A stretch of DNA of 50,192 nt from Alphaproteobacteria bacterium MarineAlpha6_Bin4 (GCA_002937775.1 PTKO01000003.1:1-50192), one strand, 5' to 3'; numbered from the stretch's first letter, positions 19,167 through 32,916 are shown. Numbers and translations are program-made. The notes: generated by a model from the sequence alone, not told the origin.

Positions 19167-22100
19167 ATGAGTTTATTTAAAAAAAGTTTTGAAACTTCTA
19201 AAAGGTCTTCAGCAGAAGTAACTGAATTCGACAGTATTGGTATTTCTATTTCAAGTCCAGATAAAATTAGATCTTGGTCATTTGGAGAGATTAGAAAACC
19301 AGAAACAATAAATTATAGAACTTTTAAACCTGAAAAAGACGGGCTTTTTTGTGGAAGAGTTTTTGGTCCAACAAAAGATTACGAATGTATTTGTGGAAAA
19401 TACAAAGGGATGAAATACAAAGGTATAATTTGTGAAAAATGTGGTACCGAAGTTACTTTATCAAAAGTAAGAAGAGAAAGAATGGCCCATATTGAACTTG
19501 CGTCTCCGGTTGCACATATTTGGTTTTTCAAATCACTCCCAAGTAGAATAGGAACTTTGTTAGATATAACACTGAAATCTTTAGAAAAGATTTTGTATTT
19601 TGAGGAATATATCGTCATTGAACCTGGTTTAACAGATATAAAAAAGAATGAGTTAATAACTGAAGAAAAGTACCAAGAATTAATAGAAAAATACGGAGAA
19701 GGTAAATTTGAAGTTGGTATTGGAGCTGAAATTATAAAAAAAATGTTAAGTAATTTAAAAATTGATAAAGAGATGAAAGAAGTTCAGGTTAATATTGAAT
19801 CAACAAAATCTGATATAACAAAATTAAAGCTTCTAAAAAGATTGCAATTATTAAATGCTTTCCATAAGTCAAAAGTAAAAGCTGACTGGATGATTTTAGA
19901 GGTGCTTCCAGTAATTCCACCTGATCTTAGGCCACTAGTTCCCTTAGATGGTGGACGCTTTGCTACCTCAGATTTAAATGACTTGTATAGAAGAGTTTTA
20001 AATAGAAATAACAGATTAAGAAGACTAATTGAATTAAATGCACCTGATATAATAATAAAAAATGAAAAAAGAATGTTACAAGAAGCTGTAGACGCGCTTT
20101 TTGATAATGGAAGAAGAGGAAGGGCTATTTTAGGATCAAATAAAAGACCTCTAAAATCTTTATCTGAAATGTTGAAAGGAAAGCAAGGTAGATTTAGACA
20201 AAATTTACTTGGAAAAAGAGTCGATTATTCAGGAAGATCAGTTATTGTGCCAGGGCCTCATTTATTATTACATCAGTGCGGAATACCAAAAAAAATGGCC
20301 ATAGAACTTTTTAAACCATTTATTTATTCTAAACTAGAGCAGTATGGTTTATCTAATACAATAAAAACAGCTAAAAAATTAGTAGAAAAAGAAAGACCTG
20401 AAGTTTGGGATGTTTTAGAAGAAGTTATTAAAGAGCATCCAGTTTTGCTAAATCGTGCACCAACTCTACATAGATTAGGAATTCAAGCTTTTGAACCCAT
20501 GCTAATTGAAGGTAAGGCAATTCAATTACATCCACTTGTTTGTACAGCATTTAATGCGGACTTTGATGGTGACCAAATGGCTGTGCATGTACCGCTTTCT
20601 CTAGAAGCTCAATTAGAAGCTCGCGTACTAATTATGTCAACAAATAATATTTTAAGTCCTTCTAGTGGCAAGCCTATAATTGTGCCAACACAAGATATGG
20701 TTCTAGGGATTTACTATTTAAGTTTAATGTTTGAAAATGATATTGGTACAGGGATGGCTTTTGTCGATGTAGCTGAAGTAGAACACGCTTTATTAGCTAA
20801 AAAAATTACATTACATTCAAAAATAAAATGTAGGTATAAATTTATTAACGATGATAAAAAAGAAGAAACATCAGTAGCTGAAACAACCGCAGGGAGAATG
20901 TTGATTTATGAAATTTTACCAAAGCATGAAAAAATAAAACTATCATTAATAAATAAAATTTTAACAAAAAAAGAAGTTAGTAATGTTATAGACACTATTT
21001 ACAGACATTGCGGTCAAACTGAAACTGTAAAATTTTGTGACAAAATTATGGTTTTAGGTTTTGAACATGCATGCAGAGCAGGAATTTCTTTTGGAAAAGA
21101 TGATCTAATTATACCAAAAGAAAAGGAACAATTTGTCGGCGAAGCTGAAAAAGATATTAAAAACTATGATCAACAATATTTAAACGGAATTATTACAAAA
21201 AAAGAAAAATACAACAAAACCATTGATACTTGGTCGCAATGCACGGACTCTGTTGCAACAGCTATGACGGATGAAATTGAAAAAACAAGGAACACAAATA
21301 AAATTAATTCAGTTTTTATGATGTCAGACTCTGGTGCTAGAGGATCAGCCGCGCAATTGAAACAATTGTCTGGTATGAGAGGTTTGATGGCAAAGCCAAC
21401 AGGTGAAATTATTGAAACACCAATTACATCAAACTTTAAAGAAGGATTAACAGTGCTTGAGTACTTTAATTCTACTCACGGAGCAAGAAAAGGTCTGGCT
21501 GATACAGCTTTAAAAACTGCTAATTCAGGATATTTAACAAGAAGATTGGTGGATTCATCTCAAGATGTTGTTGTTGTGGAAGAAGACTGCAAAACAGAAC
21601 TCAACATAGAAGTTTCTGCTGTAATTAGAAACGGTTCAATTATTGCATCTTTAGGAGAAAGAATTCTTGGGAGAACAATAGCTGAAGATTTATTTTCAGT
21701 TGAAAAAAATAGTAAAAAAAAGATTTTATCTAAAGGAGATCTTTTGGATGAAAAATCTTTAAAACTAATTCATGAAGCAAATATAGAAACGGTTAAAGTA
21801 AGGTCCCCATTATTCTGTGAAACAATAGATGGTATTTGCCAAAAATGTTATGGAAGAGATCTGGCTAGAGGAATAGTAGTTAACATGGGAGAAGCTGTAG
21901 GTATACAAGCAGCGCAATCTATAGGGGAACCAGGAACACAGTTAACTATGAGAACTTTTCATATAGGTGGTGCAGCTACCCAAGCTACAGTACAATCAAA
22001 TATTGTTTCTAATTACAATGCAAAAATTAAATTGGTAAATAACGTTACTGTTAAAAATAGTGAAGGGCAATTAATAGTAATGAGTAGAAATTGTAAGGTA

Positions 22101-23354
22101 AACTTTCTTGATGCAAAAACAAATAAAGAAAAATCTTCTAATTTTATCCCATACGGCGCTAAGCTATTTATCGCGGATGGGAAAAGTGTAAAACCAGAAG
22201 ATGTTGTTGCTACATGGGATCCATATACCATACCTATAATTTCAGAAAAAAATGGAATTGTAGATTACGAAGATATTCTTGATGGTTTTTCATCAAGAGA
22301 AACCGTAGACGCATCTACAGGAATTTCTCATAGGTCTATAATTGATTGGAAACTGAATCCAAAGAGTAAAGACTTAAAACCACAAATTAAATTAATTGAT
22401 AATAAAGGAAATACTGTAAAAACAACAAAAAATAAAGAAGCTAGATATTATTTGCCTATAGAGGCTGTTTTGAGCGTACCAAACGGAACAACTATTTCTG
22501 CTGGAACAGTAATAGCAAGAATTCCAAGAGAAACATCAAAATCTAAAGATATTACCGGTGGACTTCCAAGGGTAGCGGATTTATTTGAAGCAAGAAAACC
22601 AAAAGATCATGGAATACTTAATGCTTTTGATGGAACTGTTAAATGGGGAAAAGACTATAAAGCAAAAAGAGCAATTGTTGTCGAACCAATTGATAAAAAG
22701 AAGGAAGAAAAAATATATTTTGTCCCTAAGGGAAGACATGTGAATGTTAATGAAGGAGATGTAATAAATAAAGGAGATTTGATTGTAGATGGGCAACCGA
22801 CTCCTCATGATATTTTAGAAGTTTTGGGGAATGTTGCTTTTGCAAATTTTATGATTAATGAAATACAAGATGTTTATAGATTGCAGGGAGTACAGCTTAA
22901 TGATAAACACATTGAAGTAATATTAAGACAAATGCTTAAAAATGTAAGCATTACCGAGTCTGGAGACTCAACTTTTTTACCAGGCGAAACTGTTTTTAGA
23001 GATGTATTTGAAGAAACAAATAAAAAATTAAAAAAAGATGGTAAAAAGATAGCAAAAGGAAAAATCATGCTTCAAGGAATAACTAAAGCATCGCTCCAAA
23101 CAAAATCTTTTATTTCAGCAGCTTCATTTCAAGAAACTACTAGAGTTTTAACTGATGCATCGGTAAAAAATAAAATTGATAGATTGAAAGGTCTTAAAGA
23201 AAACGTTATTGTTGGTAGGCTAATACCTGCAGGAACAGGAAATAAAGTAAAACAATACAAAAAGACTGCTGTTGAAAAAGATAAGGAAATTCTTGCTATA
23301 GTAGAGAAAAAGTCATTAAAAAAGCCTAAAATTACTGAAAAAAAAGCTAATTAA
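19167..23354 (+). CDS. rpoC: RNA polymerase subunit beta'
   Basis: [24 protein letters not shown] zinc site, [16 protein letters not shown] catalytic loop. Confidence 0.99.
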   Translation: MSLFKKSFETSKRSSAEVTEFDSIGISISSPDKIRSWSFGEIRKPETINYRTFKPEKDGLFCGRVFGPTKDYECICGKYKGMKYKGIICEKCGTEVTLSKVRRERMAHIELASPVAHIWFFKSLPSRIGTLLDITLKSLEKILYFEEYIVIEPGLTDIKKNELITEEKYQELIEKYGEGKFEVGIGAEIIKKMLSNLKIDKEMKEVQVNIESTKSDITKLKLLKRLQLLNAFHKSKVKADWMILEVLPVIPPDLRPLVPLDGGRFATSDLNDLYRRVLNRNNRLRRLIELNAPDIIIKNEKRMLQEAVDALFDNGRRGRAILGSNKRPLKSLSEMLKGKQGRFRQNLLGKRVDYSGRSVIVPGPHLLLHQCGIPKKMAIELFKPFIYSKLEQYGLSNTIKTAKKLVEKERPEVWDVLEEVIKEHPVLLNRAPTLHRLGIQAFEPMLIEGKAIQLHPLVCTAFNADFDGDQMAVHVPLSLEAQLEARVLIMSTNNILSPSSGKPIIVPTQDMVLGIYYLSLMFENDIGTGMAFVDVAEVEHALLAKKITLHSKIKCRYKFINDDKKEETSVAETTAGRMLIYEILPKHEKIKLSLINKILTKKEVSNVIDTIYRHCGQTETVKFCDKIMVLGFEHACRAGISFGKDDLIIPKEKEQFVGEAEKDIKNYDQQYLNGIITKKEKYNKTIDTWSQCTDSVATAMTDEIEKTRNTNKINSVFMMSDSGARGSAAQLKQLSGMRGLMAKPTGEIIETPITSNFKEGLTVLEYFNSTHGARKGLADTALKTANSGYLTRRLVDSSQDVVVVEEDCKTELNIEVSAVIRNGSIIASLGERILGRTIAEDLFSVEKNSKKKILSKGDLLDEKSLKLIHEANIETVKVRSPLFCETIDGICQKCYGRDLARGIVVNMGEAVGIQAAQSIGEPGTQLTMRTFHIGGAATQATVQSNIVSNYNAKIKLVNNVTVKNSEGQLIVMSRNCKVNFLDAKTNKEKSSNFIPYGAKLFIADGKSVKPEDVVATWDPYTIPIISEKNGIVDYEDILDGFSSRETVDASTGISHRSIIDWKLNPKSKDLKPQIKLIDNKGNTVKTTKNKEARYYLPIEAVLSVPNGTTISAGTVIARIPRETSKSKDITGGLPRVADLFEARKPKDHGILNAFDGTVKWGKDYKAKRAIVVEPIDKKKEEKIYFVPKGRHVNVNEGDVINKGDLIVDGQPTPHDILEVLGNVAFANFMINEIQDVYRLQGVQLNDKHIEVILRQMLKNVSITESGDSTFLPGETVFRDVFEETNKKLKKDGKKIAKGKIMLQGITKASLQTKSFISAASFQETTRVLTDASVKNKIDRLKGLKENVIVGRLIPAGTGNKVKQYKKTAVEKDKEILAIVEKKSLKKPKITEKKAN

Positions 23355-23447
23355 AATTAATTAATTATTGTTTTTTTTTAGTTGATTACATAAGTTAAAT
23401 ACATATTATCTCCACACAGGATTTATTAATTATTAATTTTTAAAAAA

Positions 23448-23819
23448 ATGCCGACTATAAGTCAATTAGTTAGAAAAGGGAGAAAAAAGATAATGTCTAG
23501 GAATAAAGTTCCAGCATTAAAAAGATCTCCACAAAAAAAAGGTGTTTGTACAAGAGTTTATACAACCACTCCCAAAAAACCTAATTCAGCATTAAGAAAA
23601 GTAGCTAGAGTAAAATTAAGCAACGGATTTGAAGTTACCAGCTATATTCCTGGTGAAGGTCATAATTTACAAGAGCATTCAGTTGTTATGATTAGAGGTG
23701 GAAGAGTCAAGGATTTACCTGGTGTCAGATATCATATTTTAAGAGGCAATGCTGATACCGAAGGTGTTGGAGATAGAAAGCAAAGAAGATCTCTTTATGG
23801 TACAAAAAAGCCAAAATAA
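23448..23819 (+). CDS. rpsL: 30S ribosomal protein S12
   Basis: [28 protein letters not shown]. Confidence 0.99.
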   Translation: MPTISQLVRKGRKKIMSRNKVPALKRSPQKKGVCTRVYTTTPKKPNSALRKVARVKLSNGFEVTSYIPGEGHNLQEHSVVMIRGGRVKDLPGVRYHILRGNADTEGVGDRKQRRSLYGTKKPK

Positions 23820-23833
23820 TTTAAATAAATATT

Positions 23834-24304
23834 ATGTCTAGAAGAAAGAAAATAAATAAAAGAGATTTAGAATTAGACCCAAAGTATAAAGACTCAACTA
23901 TCTCAAAGTTTGTTAACATAATAATGCTTGATGGAAAAAAGACTAAAGCAGAAAAGATTTTATACACTATTTTAAATAAAATTTCGCAAGAAAAAAAAAC
24001 TGATGCTATAAAATTTTTCCATGATGTGCTGAATAATGTAAAACCAAGAGTAGAGGTTAGATCTAGAAGAGTCGGCGGTGCAACATATCAAGTTCCAATG
24101 GAAGTTAAGGTGGATAGATCTCAAGCTTTGGCAATAAGATGGATAATAGACGCAGCAAGAAAAAGAGGTGGAAAAAACATGGAAATGAAATTATATCAAG
24201 AATTCTTAGATGCTCATCAAAATAAAGGGGGAGCTGTTAAAAAAAGAGAGGACACTCATAAAATGGCGGATGCCAATAAAGCTTTTGCTCATTTTAGATG
24301 GTAA
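23834..24304 (+). CDS. rpsG: 30S ribosomal protein S7
   Basis: VRSRRVGGATYQVPMEV, DAARKRGGKNM. Confidence 0.99.
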   Translation: MSRRKKINKRDLELDPKYKDSTISKFVNIIMLDGKKTKAEKILYTILNKISQEKKTDAIKFFHDVLNNVKPRVEVRSRRVGGATYQVPMEVKVDRSQALAIRWIIDAARKRGGKNMEMKLYQEFLDAHQNKGGAVKKREDTHKMADANKAFAHFRW

Positions 24305-24315
24305 TAATTTAACTT

Positions 24316-26421
24316 ATGGCTAGAACAACAGAAATAAATAAATATAGAAACATTGGTATATGTGCTCATATCGACGCTGGTAAAACTACAACCACGGAAA
24401 GAATTTTATATTATACTGGAAAGTCACATAAAATTGGAGAAGTCCATGATGGTAACGCAACCATGGATTGGATGGAACAAGAACAGGAAAGAGGTATAAC
24501 AATTACTTCGGCAGCAACAACTTGTTATTGGAATGATCATAGAATTAATATTATCGACACACCTGGACATGTAGATTTTACTATTGAAGTTGAAAGATCA
24601 CTTAAAGTTTTAGATGGTGCAGTTTGTTGTTTTGATGGAGTTGCAGGTGTAGAACCGCAATCAGAAACAGTCTGGCGACAAGCTGATAGATATAAAGTAC
24701 CAAGGCTTTGCTTCGTAAATAAAATGGATCGTATGGGCGCAGATTTTGATAAATGTGTTGAAATGTTTAAAGATAGACTAAATGTAAAACCAGCTGTAAC
24801 ACAATTACCAATAGGTTCAGAGGAAAATTTTAAAGGAGTTATAGACTTAGTTAAAAATAAGGCTATTACTTGGAAAGAAGAAAAGCTTGGAGCAGAGTTT
24901 GAAATAGTTGATATACCTGAAGAATTTAAAGAAAAATCTGAAAAAGCCCGTAACGAATTAATTGAATTAGTTGTAGAACAAGACAATGAAATTATGGAAA
25001 AATATTTAAATGGAGATATTCCTACGGAAGATGAAATAAAAAAATGCATAAGAAAAGGAACAGTAGCTTTTAGTTTCGTTCCAGTATTATGCGGTAGTGC
25101 ATTTAAAAATAAAGGAGTACAACCATTGCTTGATGCAGTTGTGGATTATTTACCAGCTCCTAACGAAGTATTACCAGCTAAAGGAGTTGATCCAAAAGAT
25201 GAAAAGGAAGAGATTTCAAGACAATCTAATGACGATGAACCATTTTCTGCTATTGCATTTAAAATTGCCACTGATGAATTTGTTGGAACTTTGACATTTT
25301 GTCGTATATATTCTGGAAAAATTAATCAAGGCGATAACATATTACTGTCAGTTAAAGGAAAGACACAAAGATTAGGAAGAATGTTATTAATGCACAGTAA
25401 TAACAGAGAGGATATTAGTGAAGCATATGCTGGAGATATAGTTGCTATAACTGGTTTAAAAGGTGCAACAACAGGAGAGACTATCTGTGATCCAAATAAT
25501 CCAATTGTTTTAGAAAAAATGGATTTTCCTGATCCTGTAATTGAAGTTGCGGTCGAACCAAAGACAAAAGGAGACCAAGACAAAATGGGAGAAGCACTTG
25601 TCAAGTTAGCTGCGGAAGATCCTTCTTTTAGAGTCACTCAGGATGAAGAAAGTGGACAAACTATTATTAAGGGAATGGGAGAGCTTCATTTAGATATTAT
25701 TGTTGACAGAATGAAAAGAGAATTTAAAGTCGAAGCAAATGTTGGTGCGCCACAAGTTGCTTATAGAGAAACTATAAATCAAACCGGCGAAGTAGATCAT
25801 ACTTTAAAAAAACAATCTGGTGGTGCAGGTCAATATGCAAGAGTAAAAATTGTTTTTGAAAAAGGTGAATCAGGTAGCGGTTTTGTTTTTGAAGATACTA
25901 TTAAAGGTGGAGCAATTCCAAAGGAATATATACCTGGTGTTGAGAAAGGTTTAACATTAGCTAATGAAACCGGCATTCTTGCAGGATATCCTGTCATTGA
26001 TTATAAAGCTATACTAGTTGATGGCGACTTTCATGATGTTGATTCAAACGTAATGACATTTGAATTAGCAGCTAAAGGTGCATTTAGAGAAGGAATGGCA
26101 AAATCTAGCCCAGTATTATTAGAACCAGTAATGGATGTAGAGGTTGTTACGCCAGAAGAGTATATGGGAGATATAATTGGTGATTTAAATTCAAGAAGAG
26201 GACAGGTAGGAGCAATGGAAGATAGAAGTAATGCAAAAGTATTTAAAGCAAAGGTTCCACTAGCTAATATGTTTGGATATGTTAATAATTTACGTTCAAT
26301 GAGTCAGGGAAGAGCACAATTTACAATGCAATTTGACCACTATGCAGAAGTTCCACAAAATGTTGCGGAAGAAATAAAATCTGGTAAGACTACTAGTGCT
26401 GAAGGAGATAAAAATGGCTAA
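24316..26421 (+). CDS. fusA: Elongation factor G
   Basis: [20 protein letters not shown], full length. Confidence 0.99.
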   Translation: MARTTEINKYRNIGICAHIDAGKTTTTERILYYTGKSHKIGEVHDGNATMDWMEQEQERGITITSAATTCYWNDHRINIIDTPGHVDFTIEVERSLKVLDGAVCCFDGVAGVEPQSETVWRQADRYKVPRLCFVNKMDRMGADFDKCVEMFKDRLNVKPAVTQLPIGSEENFKGVIDLVKNKAITWKEEKLGAEFEIVDIPEEFKEKSEKARNELIELVVEQDNEIMEKYLNGDIPTEDEIKKCIRKGTVAFSFVPVLCGSAFKNKGVQPLLDAVVDYLPAPNEVLPAKGVDPKDEKEEISRQSNDDEPFSAIAFKIATDEFVGTLTFCRIYSGKINQGDNILLSVKGKTQRLGRMLLMHSNNREDISEAYAGDIVAITGLKGATTGETICDPNNPIVLEKMDFPDPVIEVAVEPKTKGDQDKMGEALVKLAAEDPSFRVTQDEESGQTIIKGMGELHLDIIVDRMKREFKVEANVGAPQVAYRETINQTGEVDHTLKKQSGGAGQYARVKIVFEKGESGSGFVFEDTIKGGAIPKEYIPGVEKGLTLANETGILAGYPVIDYKAILVDGDFHDVDSNVMTFELAAKGAFREGMAKSSPVLLEPVMDVEVVTPEEYMGDIIGDLNSRRGQVGAMEDRSNAKVFKAKVPLANMFGYVNNLRSMSQGRAQFTMQFDHYAEVPQNVAEEIKSGKTTSAEGDKNG

Positions 26422-26722
26422 ACAAAATATAAGAATTAGACTAAAAGCATACGATCATAAATTACTTGATAAATCAACGGTAGAAATCGTTAATACAGCA
26501 AAAAAAACGGGTGCAAAAATAATAGGTCCTATACCACTACCAACAAAAAAAAATAAATATACAGTTTTAAGATCACCCCATGTAGATAAAAAATCAAGAG
26601 AGCAATTTGAAATGAGAACTCACAAACGTTTAATAGATATTGTTAACCCAACTCCACAAACAGTTGATGCTTTAATGAATCTTGATATATCATCAGGAGT
26701 AAATGTTGAGATAAAAACATAA
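26414..26722 (+). CDS. rpsJ: 30S ribosomal protein S10
   Basis: [21 protein letters not shown]; start moved from 26396 to 26414; overlaps fusA by 8 nt. Confidence 0.98.
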   Translation: MAKQNIRIRLKAYDHKLLDKSTVEIVNTAKKTGAKIIGPIPLPTKKNKYTVLRSPHVDKKSREQFEMRTHKRLIDIVNPTPQTVDALMNLDISSGVNVEIKT

Positions 26723-26732
26723 TAGGTAAAAT

Positions 26733-27494
26733 ATGAGAACTGGATTAATTGCAAAAAAATTAGGTATGACAAGGTTTTTTAGAGAAGATGGTACGAATGT
26801 ACCTGTAACTTTATTAGGTATAGAAAAAAACTATGTTACAAGAATTAAAGATGATCCTTCAAAAAATTTAAAATATATACAAATAGCTTCTGGGGATATT
26901 AAAGTTAAAAAGATAAAAAAACCTATAAGAAATTATTTTTCAAAATTAAAAATAGAACCAAAAAGAAAAATTTTAGAATTTAAAACATCGAATGAACAAA
27001 ACCTAAATGTTGGTGATCAAATAGAAGCAAATTTTTTTAAAGTTGGTCAGTATGTTGATGTTATTGGAAAATCAATTGGAAAAGGTTTTGCTGGACCTAT
27101 GAAAAGACATAATTTTTCTGGCCTTAGAGCTTCACATGGGGTTTCCATATCTCATAGAAGCCACGGATCGACTGGACAATGTCAAGATCCAGGCAGAACG
27201 TTTAAAGGAAAAAAAATGGCAGGGCATATGGGTAATAATAAAGTAACAATGCATAATTTAGAAGTTGTTCAAATTATAGATGAAGATGGACTTATATTAA
27301 TAAAAGGTGCAGTACCTGGATCAAAAGGTACATTGTTAATAATTAGAGATGCAATAAAACCAAAATCATTATTAGTAAAAGTTAAAAAAGAAGAAGTTGT
27401 TGAAACGCAATCAAAAAAAGATAAATCAGATGATAACAAACCTGAAGGTGAAGAAAAAAAAGCCGAAAACAAACCTAAAGAGGATAAAAAATAG
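26733..27494 (+). CDS. rplC: 50S ribosomal protein L3 with charged C-terminal tail
   Basis: MRTGLIAKKLGMTRFF, SHRSHGSTGQCQDPGRTFKGKKMAGHMG. Confidence 0.98.
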   Translation: MRTGLIAKKLGMTRFFREDGTNVPVTLLGIEKNYVTRIKDDPSKNLKYIQIASGDIKVKKIKKPIRNYFSKLKIEPKRKILEFKTSNEQNLNVGDQIEANFFKVGQYVDVIGKSIGKGFAGPMKRHNFSGLRASHGVSISHRSHGSTGQCQDPGRTFKGKKMAGHMGNNKVTMHNLEVVQIIDEDGLILIKGAVPGSKGTLLIIRDAIKPKSLLVKVKKEEVVETQSKKDKSDDNKPEGEEKKAENKPKEDKK

Positions 27495-27496
27495 AA

Positions 27497-28123
27497 ATGA
27501 AACACGATATAATTAATTTAGATTCAAAAAAAGTTGGAACTATTGAATTAAATAAAAATATTTTTTCTTTACCTATAAGAAAAGATATTTTAAAAGATGT
27601 TGTTGATTGGCAATTAGCTAATAGAAGACAGGGAACACATAAAGTAAAACAACGATCTGAAATTATTGGTACTACTGCCAAAGCATTTAAGCAAAAAGGA
27701 ACAGGGAGAGCAAGAAGGGGAAATCAAAAGACAAATATTTTAAGAGGTGGTGGAGTTACACATGGGCCAGTACTAAGAGAGCATAAAAAAAAATTACCAA
27801 AAAAAATAAGAAAATTAGGTCTAAAAACAGCTTTATCTTTTAAAGAAAAAGAAAAAAAAATAATAATTGTAGATAATTTTTCTATACAAAAAGTTTCTAC
27901 GAAGGAAGTATCAAAAAAATTGGAAAAGTTAAAAATTAAATCAGCTTTAATTATAGACAGCAGTGCTAATAAAAATGATAAAAGTTTAAAAAAATCTATT
28001 TTAAATATTAACAATGTTATTGTTTTGCCTGTAGTTGGCATGAATGTTTATGACATTTTAAAATTTAATAATTTAATTATTTCTAAAGACGCTTTGGATG
28101 AGGTAGAAAAAAAACTAGTATGA
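27497..28123 (+). CDS. rplD: 50S ribosomal protein L4
   Basis: [27 protein letters not shown]. Confidence 0.98.
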   Translation: MKHDIINLDSKKVGTIELNKNIFSLPIRKDILKDVVDWQLANRRQGTHKVKQRSEIIGTTAKAFKQKGTGRARRGNQKTNILRGGGVTHGPVLREHKKKLPKKIRKLGLKTALSFKEKEKKIIIVDNFSIQKVSTKEVSKKLEKLKIKSALIIDSSANKNDKSLKKSILNINNVIVLPVVGMNVYDILKFNNLIISKDALDEVEKKLV

Positions 28124-28452
28124 TTTTTAAAAAAAAGGAAGAAAAGAATAAAAATAAAAAAATTTCATTACATACATATGATGTAATAAAGAAGCCAGTA
28201 ATTACAGAAAAAGGTACTTTGTTATCAAGTAATTCTCAAATAGTTTTTAATGTTGCTATCGATGCTAATAAAAAACATATTAAGAATGCTGTTGAAAAAC
28301 TATTTGATGTTAATGTTAAAAAAATTAACATTATTGTCTCTAAAGGAAAAACAAAAAGATTTAAAGGAAAATTAGGAAAAAGGAAGGATTATAAAAAAGC
28401 TATAATTTCTTTAGAAAAAGGACAAAAGATTGATATAACAACTGGAATTTAA
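28120..28452 (+). CDS. rplW: 50S ribosomal protein L23
   Basis: [37 protein letters not shown]. Confidence 0.97.
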   Translation: MIFKKKEEKNKNKKISLHTYDVIKKPVITEKGTLLSSNSQIVFNVAIDANKKHIKNAVEKLFDVNVKKINIIVSKGKTKRFKGKLGKRKDYKKAIISLEKGQKIDITTGI

Positions 28453-28457
28453 AAATA

Positions 28458-29279
28458 ATGAAAAATTTTAGACCATATACATCAACTAGGAGACATTCAG
28501 TTTTAGCTGAAAAAAGCCATTTATGGAAAGGTTCCTCAGAAAAATCATTAACAAAAAAACATATATCTAAAGCAGGAAGAAATAACTCTGGAAGAATAAC
28601 ATCAAGGCACAGAGGAGGCGGTCATAAAAAAAAATATAGAATTATAGATTTCAAAAGAACAAAATTCGATACACCAGCAACAGTTGTTCGTATTGAATAT
28701 GACCCAATTAGAACAGCTCACATAGCTTTAATTGAATATGAAGATAAAGATAAATCTTATATTTTAGCTGCAGAAAAGATGAAAGTAGGGGATAAAGTTC
28801 AATCAGGAGAAAAAGTAGATGTTAGAATTGGTAATTGTATGCCAATTAAAAATATACCAGTAGGTACTGTTATACATAATGTTGAAATTAAACCTGGAAA
28901 AGGCGGACAAATTGCTAGATCTGCTGGTTCATCAGTCAATTTGTTAGCTATCGATTCAGGGAAAGCAATAATTAAACTTAATTCAGGTGAGATCAAAAAT
29001 GTAAATGAAAATTGCTTTGCTACCGTTGGTACTGTTTCTAATTTAGAAAACAAAAATATTAAAATAGGAAGCGCCGGAAGAAAAAGATGGTTAGGGTTTA
29101 GACCTAAAGTTAGAGGCGTAGCCATGAACCCTATAGATCATCCACATGGAGGTGGAGAAGGTAGAACATCTGGCGGAAGACACCCGTCTACTCCATGGGG
29201 TAAACCAACAAAAGGCTATAAAACTAGAAAAAATAAAAAAACAGATAGATCAATAGTAAGATCAAGGAGAAAAAAATAG
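28458..29279 (+). CDS. rplB: 50S ribosomal protein L2
   Basis: [44 protein letters not shown]. Confidence 0.99.
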   Translation: MKNFRPYTSTRRHSVLAEKSHLWKGSSEKSLTKKHISKAGRNNSGRITSRHRGGGHKKKYRIIDFKRTKFDTPATVVRIEYDPIRTAHIALIEYEDKDKSYILAAEKMKVGDKVQSGEKVDVRIGNCMPIKNIPVGTVIHNVEIKPGKGGQIARSAGSSVNLLAIDSGKAIIKLNSGEIKNVNENCFATVGTVSNLENKNIKIGSAGRKRWLGFRPKVRGVAMNPIDHPHGGGEGRTSGGRHPSTPWGKPTKGYKTRKNKKTDRSIVRSRRKK

Positions 29280-29282
29280 ATT

Positions 29283-29672
29283 ATGACAAGATCAACTTGG
29301 AAAGGGCCATTTTATGAAGAATATCTGTTAAAAAAAGCAGATGATGTTCGTAAGTCAGGAAAAACAAATCAGGTTATAAAAATTTGGACACGAAGGTCAA
29401 CAATTCTTCCTGAATTTGTTGGTTTAACGTTCGGTGTATATAATGGAAATAAGTTTATACCTGTAAGTGTTAATGAAAATATGGTTGGTCATAAATTTGG
29501 AGAATTTTCGCCTACTAGAACTTTTAATTCACATTCAGCAGTAAGTAAAACTGAAACAAAACCAAGTTCTGCCCCACCTCCAGGCGCTACTGGAGCAACA
29601 CCAGATAAAGTAGCTTCAGAAAAAAAAGTTGAAGAGAAACCCGCTCCAGAAAAAAAAGAGGAAAAAAAATAA
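29283..29672 (+). CDS. rpsS: 30S ribosomal protein S19 with about 40-aa C-terminal extension
   Basis: [31 protein letters not shown]-like core, [13 protein letters not shown]. Confidence 0.98.
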   Translation: MTRSTWKGPFYEEYLLKKADDVRKSGKTNQVIKIWTRRSTILPEFVGLTFGVYNGNKFIPVSVNENMVGHKFGEFSPTRTFNSHSAVSKTETKPSSAPPPGATGATPDKVASEKKVEEKPAPEKKEEKK

Positions 29673-30149
29673 ATGGTAAAAGAAAAAGTAAATATAGATA
29701 AAAAAGAAAATAAAGAAAACAAAACTATAAATAAAGATGTCCAAAAAAAAGATACAGATTTTGCTAAAGTTTATTTAAAGTCGGTAAGAATAAGTCCAAA
29801 AAAATTAAATATTATTATTTCTCCTATTAGAGGGTTAAATGTAGAAAAAGCTTTAAATTATTTATCTTTTTCACAAAAACGTATATCTATACAAATAAAA
29901 AAAGCTATTCAATCTGGAATAGCAAATGCTGAAAATAATCACCAATTAGATGTTGACAAGTTGTACATTCACGAAGCTTCTGTTGGAAGAGGAATTGTAA
30001 TGAAAAGATTTAGACCAAGAGCAAAAGGCAGAGGTGTAAAGATTTTAAAACCCTTTAGTAATTTAACAATAAAATTAAAAGAACAAATCGAAAAGAAAAT
30101 TATTAAAGAAAAGAATAACAATGAAAAAGTTAATGAGGCAAGCACATAA
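29673..30149 (+). CDS. rplV: 50S ribosomal protein L22 with charged N- and C-terminal tails
   Basis: [34 protein letters not shown]. Confidence 0.96.
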   Translation: MVKEKVNIDKKENKENKTINKDVQKKDTDFAKVYLKSVRISPKKLNIIISPIRGLNVEKALNYLSFSQKRISIQIKKAIQSGIANAENNHQLDVDKLYIHEASVGRGIVMKRFRPRAKGRGVKILKPFSNLTIKLKEQIEKKIIKEKNNNEKVNEAST

Positions 30150-30823
30150 TGGGGCAAAAAGTTAATCCTACAGGTTTAAGATTAGGAATAAACAGAACAT
30201 GGGATTCTAGATGGTATTCTGATGAAAAATACAGTGAATTTTTAGAAAATGATTTAAAAATTAGAGACTATATAGATAAAGAGTTAAAAAAAGCCGGCAT
30301 ATCTAAAGTTGTAATAGAAAGATCATCAAAAAAGATAATTATTGCTATACATGCTTCAAGACCAGGAATTATTATAGGAAAAAAAGGATCTGATATAGAA
30401 AAATTAAAAAAAACATTATCTAAAATAAGTGGTTCAGAGATAAATTTAAATATTGTCGAAACAAAAAAACCTGAATTAGATGCTAAAGTTGTTGCTGATA
30501 ATATAGCTATGCAAATAGAAAATAGAGCTGCTACAAAAAGAGTTATGAAAAGAGCTGTCCAGTCTGCATTGAAACTTGGTGCGAAAGGTATAAGAGTTTG
30601 TGTAGGAGGAAGAATTGGTGGAGCTGAAATTGCTAGAGTAGAATGGTTTAAAGAAGGAAGAGTTCCCCTACATACTTTACGTGCAAAGATTGATTACGCA
30701 GTAGCAACTGCTAAAACAACCTACGGAACATGCGGGGTTAAAGTCTGGTTATATAAAGGGGAGAAAATTTCCAATGCTAATGATATTAATTCAAATAATA
30801 AAAATAATTTAAAAGAAAAATAA
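30149..30823 (+). CDS. rpsC: 30S ribosomal protein S3
   Basis: [36 protein letters not shown]. Confidence 0.99.
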   Translation: MGQKVNPTGLRLGINRTWDSRWYSDEKYSEFLENDLKIRDYIDKELKKAGISKVVIERSSKKIIIAIHASRPGIIIGKKGSDIEKLKKTLSKISGSEINLNIVETKKPELDAKVVADNIAMQIENRAATKRVMKRAVQSALKLGAKGIRVCVGGRIGGAEIARVEWFKEGRVPLHTLRAKIDYAVATAKTTYGTCGVKVWLYKGEKISNANDINSNNKNNLKEK

Positions 30824-30824
30824 A

Positions 30825-31238
30825 ATGTTATTACCACAAAAAACAAAATATAGAAAGCAACATAAAGGAAGAATTCACGGGAAACCTTTGGCAGGGTCTA
30901 AATTAAACTTTGGTAGTTATGGTTTAAAAGCAAAAACTCCAGGTAGAATTACTGCTAGACAAATAGAGGCAGCAAGAAGAGCTATTACTAGAGAAATGCA
31001 AAGAGAAGGCAGAGTATGGATAAGAATTTTTCCAGATGTCCCAGTAAGTAAAAAACCAGCAGAAGTAAGAATGGGAAAAGGTAAAGGAAGTGTTGAATAT
31101 TGGGTCTGTAGAATACATCCAGGTAGAATAATCTTTGAAGTTGATGGCGTTAATGACATTATTGCTAAAAAAGCATTGATGTTAGGTGCAGCTAAGTTAC
31201 CAATTAAGTCTTTTTTTGTTAAAAGAATGGGTTCTTAA
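30825..31238 (+). CDS. rplP: 50S ribosomal protein L16
   Basis: [16 protein letters not shown]. Confidence 0.99.
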   Translation: MLLPQKTKYRKQHKGRIHGKPLAGSKLNFGSYGLKAKTPGRITARQIEAARRAITREMQREGRVWIRIFPDVPVSKKPAEVRMGKGKGSVEYWVCRIHPGRIIFEVDGVNDIIAKKALMLGAAKLPIKSFFVKRMGS

Positions 31239-31454
31239 ATGAAGTATAGTGAAATTAAAAAAAAAACTAATGATGAAATAGATGATCTTTTGAAAAATCT
31301 TAAAAAAGAGAACTATAATTTAAGATTTCAAAAAAAAAATGGTCAGTTAGAAAAAACTGGAAGAATAAGACAAGTTAAAAAAGATATAGCTAGATTAAAA
31401 ACAAAAATTAATGAGGAAATTTTAGAAAAAGAAAATGCCAAAAAGAATACTTAA
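31239..31454 (+). CDS. rpmC: 50S ribosomal protein L29
   Basis: Small coiled ORF with RIRQVKKDIARLKT in canonical position. Confidence 0.95.
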   Translation: MKYSEIKKKTNDEIDDLLKNLKKENYNLRFQKKNGQLEKTGRIRQVKKDIARLKTKINEEILEKENAKKNT

Positions 31455-31689
31455 AGGAAAAGTAATAAAAAATAAAAATGATAAAACTATCATTGTTGAT
31501 GTTGAATCAACTTATATGCATAAAAAATATAAAAAATTTTTAAAAAAAAATAAGAAGTTTGCAGTTCATGATGAAGAAAATATTGGAAAAATTGGAGATA
31601 TTGTAAAAATTATTGAAAGTAAACCTATTTCAAAAACAAAAAGATTTATTATATTTGATGAAAAAAAAAAATTAAAGGCAAGTAAATGA
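31435..31689 (+). CDS. rpsQ: 30S ribosomal protein S17
   Basis: [24 protein letters not shown]; 20-nt overlap with rpmC. Confidence 0.97.
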   Translation: MPKRILKGKVIKNKNDKTIIVDVESTYMHKKYKKFLKKNKKFAVHDEENIGKIGDIVKIIESKPISKTKRFIIFDEKKKLKASK

Positions 31690-32054
31690 TAATAACAGAA
31701 ACAAAATTAAATGTTGCCGATAACTCTGGTGCTAAATTAGTCCAATGTATTAAAGTTTTAGGTGGATCAAAAAGAAGAAGTGCAAATATAGGTGATGTAA
31801 TAGTTGTTTCTGTAAAAGAAGCAATTCCAAATGGAAAGGTTAAAATTGGGGAAGTATCTCGAGCTGTAGTTGTAAGAACAAAAAAAGGAGTTAACAGAAA
31901 TGATGGCTCTACTATTAGATTTGATAAAAACTCAGCTGTTTTATTGACTAAGGAAGGCGAACCAGTTGGTACAAGAATTTTTGGTCCAGTAACAAGAGAA
32001 TTAAGATCAAAAAGATTTACTAAAATAATTTCTCTAGCACCAGAAGTATTATAA
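31686..32054 (+). CDS. rplN: 50S ribosomal protein L14
   Basis: [21 protein letters not shown]. Confidence 0.99.
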   Translation: MIITETKLNVADNSGAKLVQCIKVLGGSKRRSANIGDVIVVSVKEAIPNGKVKIGEVSRAVVVRTKKGVNRNDGSTIRFDKNSAVLLTKEGEPVGTRIFGPVTRELRSKRFTKIISLAPEVL

Positions 32055-32056
32055 AT

Positions 32057-32380
32057 ATGGTAATAAAAATTAAATTAAAAAAAGGAGACAATGTGTTGGT
32101 ATTATCTGGTAAAGATAAAGGAAAATCAGGTTCAATAGTGTCTATTTTTCCAAGAATAAATAAAGCAATTGTTAAAGGAGTTAATATAGTTAAAAAACAT
32201 CAAAAACCATCTAAGCAAAGTGGTGGAGGTATTGTAGAAAAAGAATTACCATTAAATATTTCAAATTTAGCTTTTTTGTCTTTAAAAGATGGAAAAAAAA
32301 CTAAAATTGGTTATAAATTTGAAAATAAAAAAAAAATTAGATTTGAAAAAAGAACAGGGGAGATAATAAAAAATGGCTAG
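32057..32380 (+). CDS. rplX: 50S ribosomal protein L24
   Basis: LKKGDNVLVLSGKDKGKSGSI. Confidence 0.97.
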   Translation: MVIKIKLKKGDNVLVLSGKDKGKSGSIVSIFPRINKAIVKGVNIVKKHQKPSKQSGGGIVEKELPLNISNLAFLSLKDGKKTKIGYKFENKKKIRFEKRTGEIIKNG

Positions 32381-32912
32381 ATTATTTGATGAATATAAAA
32401 AGAACATAAAACCAAATTTAATGAAGGAATTAGGTTTAAAAAATATTTTTTCTGTACCAGAAATAGAAAAAGTTGTTATAAATATGGGTTTGGGACTAGA
32501 AGCAAATGATAAAAAAAAATTGGATGCAGCTATAGAAGATTTAAAAAAAATTTCAGGCCAAATGCCCATTATAACAAAGTCAAAAAAAGCTATAGCTAAT
32601 TTTAAAACGAAAAAAGATATGCCAATTGGTTGCAAGGTAACTTTAAGAAGAAAAGTAATGTACGAATTTATTGACAGATTGATTAATATTGCATTACCTA
32701 GATCCAAGGATTTTGGTGGACTATCTCCAAAAAACTTTGATGGTTTAGGAAATTATACATTTGGAGTTAAAGAACATATTATTTTTCCAGAGATTGATTA
32801 CGATAAAATAGATAAGGTAAAAGGTATGGATATAACTATAGTAACTTCAACAAGCAAGAACAATGAGGCAAAGAGTTTATTAAAAGCATTTAATTTTCCA
32901 ATTAATAATTAA
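32373..32912 (+). CDS. rplE: 50S ribosomal protein L5
   Basis: MPIGCKVTLRRKVMYEFIDRLINIALPRSKDF. Confidence 0.98.
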   Translation: MARLFDEYKKNIKPNLMKELGLKNIFSVPEIEKVVINMGLGLEANDKKKLDAAIEDLKKISGQMPIITKSKKAIANFKTKKDMPIGCKVTLRRKVMYEFIDRLINIALPRSKDFGGLSPKNFDGLGNYTFGVKEHIIFPEIDYDKIDKVKGMDITIVTSTSKNNEAKSLLKAFNFPINN

Positions 32913-32916
32913 AAAT

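Noticed and set aside
26414-26421. Missing tuf between fusA and rpsJ as a possible deletion
   Set aside because: A complete tuf is present at 9335-10618 in the tRNA-secE context; a single copy in that location is a normal alternative arrangement.
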